Below, in pieces: positions 8,101-14,987 of a stretch of DNA of 17,848 nt (within the stretch, counting starts at the first letter, position 1; each line of letters opens with the position of its first letter). The notes beneath the pieces are model-generated. The model did not search any database, was not told where the DNA came from, and was given only the letters and a program-made list of their open reading frames with translations. Origin of the DNA: an uncultured Peptostreptococcus sp. GTDB taxonomy: Bacteria > Bacillota > Clostridia > Peptostreptococcales > Peptostreptococcaceae. The position numbers and the translations under genes were made by a program. The stretch is from positions 1 to 17,848 of the forward strand of contig CAAEUW010000006.1 in assembly GCA_900759325.1 (NCBI GenBank), written 5' to 3'.

Positions 8101-9051
8101 TTCAGCGGCCTTTATAAAACTTGATTGTTCTACATTCTTGTAATTACTATCAAATATTCTGGCATTTATCCATTGAGCATCAGGTGCTACACCTACCCTA
8201 TTAAACTCCTCACCATTTGAGTTTAATTCTGAACCCAGTACTATACCGGTACAATGGCTTCCATGGGCCATATCAAGAACACCACTAGTATCCTGCTTAC
8301 CTTGAATGGCATCAAAATAATTACTGTCATTGAAGTTAACCCTATCACTTGACTGGTCATAACCTTTAAATTTTCTTTTTAAGGCAGGGTGGTTAGCATC
8401 TACCGCTGAGTCCATAATACCAACCGTCACACCTTGACCTCTTATTCCCTGATTCCAAGCTAAATCAGCACCTATGTTCTTCAAGTTCCACTCTATCTCA
8501 TCCCTGTCAGATTCTACCTTACTTGGTTGTTTGTCAACTGGATTTTCAGCTTGTATTTTCTGATTTATATCTATTTTATCTACTTTAGGATAAGATGCTA
8601 ATTTCTCTATTAAGTTCGCCTTTGCTTTCAAATGTATTGCATTTATGATATAAAATCCTTCATAATTCTTTACATTTCCAGATTCTTTTTCCTCTTCTAA
8701 CCAATCCAATATGCCATTTTGACTTTCGATAGCTGTCTGAGATAACTGAGCTATAACAGCCTTCCTATCTTTATCATCTTTACTCTCATCTGTTTTTATG
8801 GTATTACTAAGTTTTTGAATATCCTCATTTGATGTATCATCCTTAAAGTAAACCATGCAATCTACGTAGTCACCAGTTCCATTTAACTTTGCCCTTAAGG
8901 CATCACTGATTACATTATCATATGACATTCCCTTTACCTGTATGGTTTTTTCTAATGGTTTATGAGCTATAATGCTAGTACTAAAATTTGCCATTACCAT
9001 ACTAGTAGCCAAAATAAGACTCAGACAAGATTTTTTCATTTTATTTTGCAC
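5197..9051 (-). CDS. Cell-surface subtilisin-like serine protease with CWB2 anchor
   Basis: A 1284-residue exported S8 peptidase. Order of parts: signal peptide (about 1-29); pro-region resembling inhibitor I9 (about 45-170); catalytic domain (about 205-500) with Asp214, His263 (HGSHCTG), oxyanion Asn368 (AAGN) and Ser444 (SGTSMAAPHVAG); two carboxypeptidase-regulatory/Cna-B-like beta domains (about 513-588 and 594-673); a beta-rich domain of unknown family (about 675-840); a charged hexapeptide-repeat linker (863-946) plus a helical stretch to about 985; and three CWB2 repeats (about 991-1085, 1090-1180, 1188-1284). The catalytic part most resembles bacillopeptidase F-like enzymes. All catalytic residues are present, so it should be active outside the cell; its substrate is unknown. 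The GTG start is chosen because AGGAGG lies 8 nt before it; the internal ATG at codon 5 is too far. It probably shares a transcript with the NEAT-like gene 82 nt upstream. Confidence 0.92.
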   Translation of the reverse strand: MQNKMKKSCLSLILATSMVMANFSTSIIAHKPLEKTIQVKGMSYDNVISDALRAKLNGTGDYVDCMVYFKDDTSNEDIQKLSNTIKTDESKDDKDRKAVIAQLSQTAIESQNGILDWLEEEKESGNVKNYEGFYIINAIHLKAKANLIEKLASYPKVDKIDINQKIQAENPVDKQPSKVESDRDEIEWNLKNIGADLAWNQGIRGQGVTVGIMDSAVDANHPALKRKFKGYDQSSDRVNFNDSNYFDAIQGKQDTSGVLDMAHGSHCTGIVLGSELNSNGEEFNRVGVAPDAQWINARIFDSNYKNVEQSSFIKAAEWMLAPGNDPSKAPQIINNSWGGSQYLTDTWFKSTVDRWRQAHILPVFAAGNQMPGESLPGESSIVIPASYPESFAVGAVDIMGNLASFSKRGPSLFDTSLIKPEISAPGVKVRSSIKDTYAYMSGTSMAAPHVAGVAALVKSAKQNLDDREIQKILEETATPRTDSYYKTTPNNGYGYGIVNAYAAVVKAMDKEIGTIRGRVMSDGKPIEAEISVEGTDIKVKSNSTSGEFFLVYPSEGDIKISCKAFGYNSIDKTIKINKENTTHVDFDMIKKPTRNLEGSVSDKSGTKLSDVNVYLVEDATTEIELTGNNGRFSIKDVPVGEYTLRAFKHGYKFYEKKVTLDENSGDFDISLEDKNNLGDVELYYDNGKENESGKNQIVGINGDLGVAVSFKPKKKATLSKVKVRFASDIENTGTSAMISVVKFDSNKRIKTLLMPVKVRHLNVFGDTEIDLEKYNIQVDGEYYVLIEPDYDTNKSIVVALDRTASNMKKYSYQIDRGYFRSYDSLDNKKGALMIRSVLSYDEGASDIDYGGQDDDQKQKVPDKDKEPEKDKEPKKDKEPEKDKEPKKDKEPEKDKEPEKDKEPKKDKEIEKDKGPEKEKEPKKDKEPEKDKESEKNKEPKKDKESVKDNKSDSSFENDVKKAIEDMKKKDELNKKDEDDKVKENKFRSAKINRISGNNRISTAINLSRNYFDHANTLVLVNSKEYPDSLTAAPLAKALKAPILLNDSNRLDTQVKNEIRRLGVKKVILVGGNNSLAIGIEKDLKIMSLELSRIAGKDRYDTSARLAKQLVKLTGYSDRAIVASGENFPDALTASSIAAKDDLPVLLVKSTSIPYYIDEVMKDMGIKKTILVGGNKSIGKNIESELRAEYRIAGKNRYETANLVREYGYKKPKKIFLTTGESFADALVSSPLAAMENAPIQLLNPKNNSDNYIDLTSRENIEDIIVLGGEKSIPEHIVDFFINIK
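6214..6465 (-). repeat. 18-bp tandem repeat coding for a KDKEPE/KDKEPK linker
   Basis: Fourteen in-frame 18-bp units encode hexapeptides KDKEPE or KDKEPK with a few variants (KDKEIE, KDKGPE, KNKEPK). The segment is a highly charged, probably extended spacer between the enzyme and its wall anchor. Copy number is likely to vary between strains. Confidence 0.9.
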
Positions 9052-9068
9052 TTGTAATGCCTCCTAAC

Positions 9069-9104
9069 TTTACCATAGGATACAAAATTGTATCCCATGG
9101 TAAA
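9069..9104. repeat. Long near-perfect palindrome between the two surface genes
   Basis: The 17-bp arms 9069-9085 and 9088-9104 (outer part TTTACCAT/ATGGTAAA, inner part GGATACAA/TTGTATCC) have one mismatch and a 2-nt centre. It lies between the NEAT-like gene stop and the subtilase ribosome site (AGGAGG about 9060-9065, minus). On the minus strand no T run follows, so it is not a normal terminator for these genes. It may be an operator, an mRNA-processing or stabilising hairpin, or a partial transcription block. Confidence 0.7.
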
Positions 9105-9133
9105 ATATTTTTTAAATATTAGTATCAATATTA

Positions 9134-12100
9134 TTAATCCTTCACTATTAATGACTTTATTGATTCTCTCATTGACCTTCCAATTGAATTTATTCCACCA
9201 AGAATAGTAGCATTACTTATTTTCTTGTCTTCAATATATTTTTTCTGTCTTGAAGTCATATAATTTGAAACTAATTGTAATGGTGCTTTCTTATAAGCAG
9301 CTAACTGAGAACCTGCTAGAGCATCTGTCATTTTATCGTTATCACCAGCTGCCATAAGTATCTCATCAGTCTTCGTGTACAGCTCCTCTGACAATTTTAA
9401 TGAAGTTTCATACCTATCATATCCACTAATCCTTCTTGTTTTTTTAGCAATCATATCTATTTTTCTTTCCAGATCATTTGATATAGATTTATCTCCACCA
9501 ACAATAATTACCTCATCAGACTTCTTTATTAATGACATATCACCATCAGACAAACTCTTGCCGTTCGTTAAAATCATATTGTAGTCATTCTGAGCACAAT
9601 AACCTGATATAGAAATTGCATCAGCATAATTAACACCATTCACTATAACCAGCTTCTTAAGATCTGAGCCAGTTTTCTTAGCTAATTCTATAGCTGTATC
9701 ATACCTATCGCTACCATAAATTCTTTCAGTACTGATACCCATAGCTCTCAATTCATCAGTAACCTGTCTATTGATAGTATTATAACCACCAATTATACTT
9801 ACTTCACTGACCCCTAGTCTTTTTAACTCTCTTATAGTTTCACTTGGCAGATAAGAGCTCTTAGTTAATAGTATTGGAGCGCCTTTCTTACTTGCAAACA
9901 GAGAGGTTGATAGAGCATCTACAGTCACTTGACCAGATGCCAATACAGCCCTCTTATTTGTCTTAGGGTATAACTTTTTACTTATTTTACAAGCAGTATC
10001 ATACCTGTTTTCACCTTCAAGACTAGTAATTTCAGACTTTGCAATTTCATTTTTTACATTAAGTGTTAGCTTGGCAGTCTTTTCAGCATTCATGGCAGGA
10101 ATATACATTTTTATTATAATGCTTTTCTCAGGTTCGCCCTTTCTAATGAATTTAAAAGTATTTACCCCCTTATCTTCATTAGCAAGGTTTGCTTCTTTAA
10201 AATCTTCACCATTTTTCACATATAGCTTGCTTACACTAGGTTTATCAACATCATACCTTTTGAACGTTAATTCATATGTGGTTTGATCTTTATCCTTGTC
10301 ATATTTTGTTACTACCTTATGGTCTTTAAGGAAAATATCTGCCATTGATTCCCTGTTATTCTCATCCGTGATTTTTGCATCAATATTTTTCTTGACAGAA
10401 TTATCATTATCCTTTTCTTTATTTTTATCTTTGTCTTCGTTTTTATCTTTTTCTTTATTTTTATCTTTGTCTTCGTTTTTATCTTTTTCTTTATTTTTAT
10501 CTTCTTCTTTGTTTTTATCCTTTTCTTTGTTTTTATCCTCTTCTTTGTTTTTATCTGCATTATCTATTTTGATATCTTCAGATGCTTTAAACTTTTCAAT
10601 TGCCTTTTCTAGTTTTTCTATCTGTTTTTCATAGTCGTCATCATTACCAGACACATTTAATATATTTACAGATTCATTTATTACCTTATTAAGTTCATCG
10701 TAAGCAAGTTTAGATTTTTTACCTTGTTCTATTTTCTTAGCTATACTTACCTTGCTCTCCAAGGATTTTCTCGCCTGGCTAGAAACTTTTTTCGTCTTTT
10801 CTATTAGGGACTTAATAGCATTATCTATTTCCTTAATCAGCTCAGACCTCTTATCCTGTCCCCTCTTACTCTTTGTCTCTTTAAGATAACTTTTGGCTTC
10901 AGACAACTTATCCTTTAGATACTCCAATGTTTCATCAGTGTATTTGTCTGAATTTGATTTTACTTCCGCTTCGCTTATTACCTTTTCCAACTCACTAGTA
11001 TCATATCTAAGTCTATCAGGTGAGTGCTGTAGTTCAAACTTGTAATCATCTATCTTAGAATCTTGTATGTCATCTCTAGCAAGGTATTCTTTCAGCTCTT
11101 TATAGCTATCTTCTACGAATTTCTTTGCTTCTTTAACACTCTCTTGAGTATATTTACCTGATTCTGACTCTGATTTTAAATCTGCATCTGCCTGTCTTTT
11201 GACAATATCAAACTCTATATATAAATTAGGCTTTATAAGAGAATTAAATAAATTTTTATATGCCTCACTTACTTCATCTTTTATGGAATTAATATTGTTA
11301 CTAACTAATATTGCTTTATTATAGGCAGACATTAGGTTTTCATATGGTTTCTCAGGTATAATATTTTTATAGACTTGATAATAATCCTTTTTTATGCTAT
11401 TTATTAAGTTTATTAACTGAGTCTTATCCGCTTCATTATCATTGTATCCATCAGTCTTTTTAGCATAATCTATGTCTAAGACTACTGTATGCGCGTGAGT
11501 CTTATCTCCAAAGACTGGTGTAGCAGAGTCAAGACCCAAATACAATTGTCGTGTAGACCCATCTACTGGAATTTCAACCTGAGTAGGATATTCGTATTCC
11601 TTATCAACTGATTCATACTTCATTCTTATCCTAGCTGTTGTTTTATTCTTAGCCTCAAACTTTTTACCACTCTTTTGATTTCCTTCAAAGTAGTATATTT
11701 TAGATATTACTCCTGTAGGATTACCACCTTCTCCATAAAGTGGTCTTAGCTTCAGCGTCAATATTTTATCTGAACCATTGATACTTAGTTTGGCCCTATT
11801 TATAAGTGCAGGTGCAGCATGGGTTTCGGAATGACCATCCTCATGTAAAAACTTAACATTTACCGTATAGTCCTTAGATTCATTTTTTCCTGGTATATTT
11901 GGTTCTTCCTTATTACCGGCTCCATTGTCAGGCTTAAGATTTTCGTTGTCTGTTTTTACCTTTTCATCATAGTTGATGCTTAACTTATTATCTGTAATAT
12001 AACGTTTTCCATCTACTTTTTCCTTAGAATCACAGTATGTTATATCTATTGGCAGAAGATCTTGCTTGCCATCTACATCTAATTCTATTTTTTCAGGACT

Positions 12101-13978
12101 ATACAAAGCTTTTGATCCGTCTACAAAATCAACCTGATATTTTTTCCTTGTAATTGTGTTAGCTGGTTGAAGTATATTTTTTCTTGAATATTGAAATTCT
12201 GTAATTAATTTATCAATTTTATTCTCACTCATGATAGGTTTTAAATACAAAACTAATTTCTTACTCTTTCCACCTTCTTTAACAATATACTTTGCATCCT
12301 TACTTATAAATTTTGAAAAATCGGTGTTCTCGTGCCCATTTGGTTTTTGTAAATTTACCTTGATATCATATATAGCGTCATTTTCTTGACCCTTATTTTT
12401 ATCATCTTCAATTAAGTCATTGCTGTTTCCATCTTTTCTTTTCAAAGAATTTGCAGCCTTCTTTAATTCATCATAAATTTCTTTTGTATCATTAGGAACC
12501 GGCATAGTGTTTTTAGTAGTCTCTAGCCATTTTTCCGCCCTGGTGAAAGCTACCAAAAATTTTGCATATGAATCAGATTCATAACTTCCTCTTTTATCCA
12601 CCCTATCTTTAACTTTGTCATATAAGCCTTGTAGTTTTTCAGTATTATAACGTAGAACTGTGAAGCTTAAATTAGTGACCCTAGCCACATCTCCAACAAG
12701 GTCAGACAGGTCCTTATTATCCATGCTTCTACTTATACGTTCGAGTTCACTTTTGAAATTTCCTAGACTCTCTTTAGTATAGATTTCAGGTGAATAAATA
12801 GAACTATCTAAACTGCTTTTCTGTTGACCAAGTTTTTTTGTTAATATACCTCTTGTCGTTTCCTTATATTCCGCATAATATATAGGCTTAACAATTTCAT
12901 ATAGACTGGTTAAATCTTCCTCTCCCATATCTCTAAAGTCTCTAAGATCACGTAAAGCATTATCTATCTTCCTAGTCTCAGTAAGATCCATTATCTCACG
13001 TTTTATGGCATCGCCTCTCTTCATCCAAGCCTGAATCTTATTTTCAACATAGCCTTCTGGTCTTTTGTCTTTTAGGGATGTATTTACTTTTTTTAATTGA
13101 CTATACTTTATATCTATTCCAAAAGGTTCACTTATAGTAACTTCTTCATTATTATTGTTTATATATTTTAAGCTATTTACAACTAGATTTTCAGGTCCAA
13201 CTTCTCCAGGTACTGTAACACTAAACATCGCAATATCACTGTCTTGTTCTACAGGTCTTATAGCAGTAATTGGTTTGACAGTTGCTATTCCGTTAAAGGA
13301 AATATGCTTGATAGATTTGACCATATTTTTGTTCATTGACAGCATGATATCATGTTCATTTCCAGATTTAACTACGGCTACAATTCCAAATAATTTTTTT
13401 ATTTCCGTATTATTTTCTCCCTTAGTATAGATATCTTGAGCTGGAGTATAAGAATTTACACTGGTAACTTTATATATATCAAAATCTGCCTCTTTACCTT
13501 CATAGTATCCATCTCGTTTAAGTTCATTAGACAAGGGAAAACACAAAGCAGTTTTTTCAAGCATCAAATCATCATAAAGTGATTTAGCTTGTGCATCCGT
13601 TAAATTTTCCAATTTTCCATTTATACGATATGCTTCCTGCCACAACTTCCACCATGGTGTATCTTGAATTGCCGCTTCATTCATTTTACTACCGTCACTA
13701 AATACATCAAAAGGAGTTCCATTATCCACTGTTTTGATAAATATTGTACCTATATATCTATCACGGATACTCTTGTCAGATATAATCCCTTCTACCAGTT
13801 TTCTTAGCTTGGCCTTTATTTCACTCTCCTCTTTTCCATTTTGCAAAATACCTAAATTAGCACGACTTTCAACATGGTTAATTTCAGCAAAACCTGGTAC
13901 CAGGGTTCCAGTTGTCATTATCAAAGACAGGGCAACTGAGGCCATTTTCTTGCTTATATTATATTTTTTATTAAGCAT
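9134..13978 (-). CDS. Giant surface protein with NEAT-like domains and CWB2 anchor
   Basis: A 1614-residue exported protein. Parts in order: signal peptide (1-31, cleavage likely after GFA); an N-terminal region of unrecognised fold (about 45-300); an alpha-helical stretch (about 300-520); NEAT-like domain A (about 536-672); NEAT-like domain B (about 702-839), which resembles the variant NEAT domains of clostridial surface proteins; a helical region (about 850-1130) with FIVAR-like starts at 943 and 1013; a DKNKEE/DKNKEK linker (1142-1189); NEAT-like domain C (about 1200-1310) opening with SMADIF, like the NEAT SM..YF helix; and three CWB2 repeats (about 1316-1410, 1415-1505, 1515-1608). NEAT domains bind haem or haemoglobin, but the YxxxY haem-ligand motif is not evident, so the ligand is uncertain. 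The ATG has AAAGGAGG 5 nt upstream. It is the first gene of a probable two-gene unit with the subtilase. CWB2 anchoring is certain; the NEAT calls are moderate. Confidence 0.85.
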   Translation of the reverse strand: MLNKKYNISKKMASVALSLIMTTGTLVPGFAEINHVESRANLGILQNGKEESEIKAKLRKLVEGIISDKSIRDRYIGTIFIKTVDNGTPFDVFSDGSKMNEAAIQDTPWWKLWQEAYRINGKLENLTDAQAKSLYDDLMLEKTALCFPLSNELKRDGYYEGKEADFDIYKVTSVNSYTPAQDIYTKGENNTEIKKLFGIVAVVKSGNEHDIMLSMNKNMVKSIKHISFNGIATVKPITAIRPVEQDSDIAMFSVTVPGEVGPENLVVNSLKYINNNNEEVTISEPFGIDIKYSQLKKVNTSLKDKRPEGYVENKIQAWMKRGDAIKREIMDLTETRKIDNALRDLRDFRDMGEEDLTSLYEIVKPIYYAEYKETTRGILTKKLGQQKSSLDSSIYSPEIYTKESLGNFKSELERISRSMDNKDLSDLVGDVARVTNLSFTVLRYNTEKLQGLYDKVKDRVDKRGSYESDSYAKFLVAFTRAEKWLETTKNTMPVPNDTKEIYDELKKAANSLKRKDGNSNDLIEDDKNKGQENDAIYDIKVNLQKPNGHENTDFSKFISKDAKYIVKEGGKSKKLVLYLKPIMSENKIDKLITEFQYSRKNILQPANTITRKKYQVDFVDGSKALYSPEKIELDVDGKQDLLPIDITYCDSKEKVDGKRYITDNKLSINYDEKVKTDNENLKPDNGAGNKEEPNIPGKNESKDYTVNVKFLHEDGHSETHAAPALINRAKLSINGSDKILTLKLRPLYGEGGNPTGVISKIYYFEGNQKSGKKFEAKNKTTARIRMKYESVDKEYEYPTQVEIPVDGSTRQLYLGLDSATPVFGDKTHAHTVVLDIDYAKKTDGYNDNEADKTQLINLINSIKKDYYQVYKNIIPEKPYENLMSAYNKAILVSNNINSIKDEVSEAYKNLFNSLIKPNLYIEFDIVKRQADADLKSESESGKYTQESVKEAKKFVEDSYKELKEYLARDDIQDSKIDDYKFELQHSPDRLRYDTSELEKVISEAEVKSNSDKYTDETLEYLKDKLSEAKSYLKETKSKRGQDKRSELIKEIDNAIKSLIEKTKKVSSQARKSLESKVSIAKKIEQGKKSKLAYDELNKVINESVNILNVSGNDDDYEKQIEKLEKAIEKFKASEDIKIDNADKNKEEDKNKEKDKNKEEDKNKEKDKNEDKDKNKEKDKNEDKDKNKEKDNDNSVKKNIDAKITDENNRESMADIFLKDHKVVTKYDKDKDQTTYELTFKRYDVDKPSVSKLYVKNGEDFKEANLANEDKGVNTFKFIRKGEPEKSIIIKMYIPAMNAEKTAKLTLNVKNEIAKSEITSLEGENRYDTACKISKKLYPKTNKRAVLASGQVTVDALSTSLFASKKGAPILLTKSSYLPSETIRELKRLGVSEVSIIGGYNTINRQVTDELRAMGISTERIYGSDRYDTAIELAKKTGSDLKKLVIVNGVNYADAISISGYCAQNDYNMILTNGKSLSDGDMSLIKKSDEVIIVGGDKSISNDLERKIDMIAKKTRRISGYDRYETSLKLSEELYTKTDEILMAAGDNDKMTDALAGSQLAAYKKAPLQLVSNYMTSRQKKYIEDKKISNATILGGINSIGRSMRESIKSLIVKD
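10412..10555 (-). repeat. 18-bp tandem repeat coding for a DKNKEE/DKNKEK linker
   Basis: Eight in-frame 18-bp units encode DKNKEE, DKNKEK or DKNEDK hexapeptides (residues 1142-1189). The unit length equals that of the subtilase linker but the sequence differs. Confidence 0.88.
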
Positions 13979-14057
13979 AACTTCCTCCTTTGTTTCACAA
14001 CTTTTTTAATATGCTTTTTTTGTCAGAATTCAGAATAACGTTTACATAATTATTAGA

Positions 14058-14067
14058 GTAGCGCTAC
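14058..14067. promoter_or_regulatory. GTAGCGCTAC palindrome, possible operator
   Basis: A perfect 10-bp GC-rich palindrome with a central CG stands out in an AT-rich leader. It lies just downstream of the second -10 candidate. A central CG is typical of LacI-family operators, but the flanks do not fit the CcpA cre consensus. Confidence 0.3.
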
Positions 14068-14077
14068 CATTTTTATA

Positions 14078-14133
14078 ATTATAAACATATTTCTACCGAA
14101 ATATATATTACCATAGTTTAAATGCGATTACAA
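14078..14133 (-). promoter_or_regulatory. Candidate promoters of the NEAT-like/subtilase unit
   Basis: Two candidates on the minus strand. One has TTGTAA (plus 14128-14133), 17 bp, then TAATAT (plus 14105-14110) with a TGn extension. The other has a perfect TATAAT (plus 14078-14083) but a poor -35. Either would give a leader of about 90-120 nt. I cannot decide between them. Confidence 0.4.
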
Positions 14134-14287
14134 GTCATTATTACTCTCATCGATACTTTCTTATTTGTTATTTAATTATAAATATAGTAATAAAATTTAA
14201 TTTATTTTGGACTATATAGAAATTATGCTAATATTATATTTAAAATATTTCTTTTACCTTTACTTATATAAGAAAATAAAGGTAAAT

Positions 14288-14335
14288 AAAAAAAGAGGTT
14301 ATGCATTCATTAACATATATCTTGAATGCACAACC
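14288..14335 (-). terminator. Intrinsic terminator of the thioredoxin gene
   Basis: Arms GGTTATGCATTCA (14297-14309) and TGAATGCACAACC (14323-14335) form a 13-position stem with one A-C mismatch. On the minus strand a T-rich tract including seven consecutive T (14288-14294) follows. It lies about 70 nt past the thioredoxin stop. Confidence 0.82.
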
Positions 14336-14407
14336 ACCAATATGAGATCTACCTATATATAATCTCTCCTATATTAAATTTACAAATCATAGTATAAACT
14401 GCACAAA

Positions 14408-14725
14408 CTACTTAAGTCCTGCTAATATTGATTCGATCTTTTCCTTAGGCATAAAACCTATTTCTCTTCTTACTTCCTTACCACCCTTGAAGAAAACTAC
14501 TGTTGGTACAGTACTTACACCGAACTCCTGAGCCAACTCCATGCTTTCGTCAACGTCAACCTTAGCAAAGTAAGCTGAGTCCTTATGTTCTTCAGCTACT
14601 TCACTAAAAACAGGTGCTAGCATATTACATGGTCCACACCAAGTAGCAAAAAAGTCTACTACTGCTATACCTTCATTTTCCTTTACATTCTTTACGAAAT
14701 CCTCTACCTTAATTACATTTGCCAT
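14408..14725 (-). CDS. trxA: Thioredoxin
   Basis: A 105-residue single-domain cytosolic thioredoxin that reduces disulfides in enzymes such as ribonucleotide reductase and peroxiredoxins, using electrons from thioredoxin reductase. The active site WCGPC is at 29-33, the buried acid is Asp24 (VVDFFATW), and the cis-proline is Pro74 (STVPT). There is no signal peptide. The ATG is preceded by AGGAGG at 7-8 nt. It is a single gene with its own -10 (plus 14801-14806) and terminator. No thioredoxin reductase gene is in the window. The symbol reflects the family; the genome may hold other copies. Confidence 0.95.
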   Translation of the reverse strand: MANVIKVEDFVKNVKENEGIAVVDFFATWCGPCNMLAPVFSEVAEEHKDSAYFAKVDVDESMELAQEFGVSTVPTVVFFKGGKEVRREIGFMPKEKIESILAGLK

Positions 14726-14800
14726 ATTTATATCCTCCTAAATTATATTCATCATATATCATTTTATCAAATATTTTTGAGTAAGTATACCCATATTCTG

Positions 14801-14806
14801 ATTATA
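14801..14806 (-). promoter_or_regulatory. -10 element of the thioredoxin promoter
   Basis: A perfect TATAAT on the minus strand, about 75 bp before the thioredoxin ATG. No good -35 lies 16-18 bp upstream. Confidence 0.45.
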
Positions 14807-14907
14807 CCTGAAAAAAGTCATTTGAAACATATTTCTTATTTTTCACTTATTAATAGCTCATTTGAGAAATATAAAATACCATTATAAGCTACCTGACTTT
14901 TCCTACA

Positions 14908-14928
14908 TCAATCTACTTGGTAGATTGA
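14908..14928. repeat. Nine-bp hairpin without U-tract
   Basis: TCAATCTAC (14908-14916) and GTAGATTGA (14920-14928) around a 3-nt loop, between the kinase and thioredoxin. No T run follows on either strand, so it is at best a weak terminator or a 3' mRNA-stabilising hairpin of the kinase transcript. Confidence 0.5.
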
Positions 14929-14953
14929 ACAGCCGTCATTTATTCTTTATTAT

Positions 14954-14987
14954 TCTTATCAGTATTTATTTCTTATCAGTATTTATT
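14954..14987. repeat. 17-bp tandem duplication across the kinase stop codon
   Basis: TCTTATCAGTATTTATT occurs twice, back to back (14954-14970 and 14971-14987). The kinase stop lies within it. Because 17 is not a multiple of 3, the extra copy changes the C-terminus to INTDKK-stop; a single copy would read on as INTDKNNKE-stop. Confidence 0.9.

Larger units (their letters stand above)
13979..14287. other. AT-rich gene-free region upstream of the NEAT-like gene
   Basis: I see no gene between the NEAT-like gene and thioredoxin. The region holds the promoter and operator-like elements of the NEAT-like gene (14058-14133) and, at 14253-14286, an inverted repeat TTTACCTTTA/TAAAGGTAAA whose loop contains the palindrome CTTATATAAG. 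The rest is very AT-rich with no recognised element. Confidence 0.5.

Noticed and set aside
10296..10634. Plus-strand open frame of 112 codons opposite the NEAT-like gene
   Set aside because: Antisense of the DKNKEE repeat; same explanation.
14058..14071. CcpA cre site at the GTAGCGCTAC palindrome
   Set aside because: The core CG fits but the outer positions do not match the cre consensus.
14908..14928. Intrinsic terminator of the histidine kinase gene
   Set aside because: The stem is good but no T run follows on either strand.
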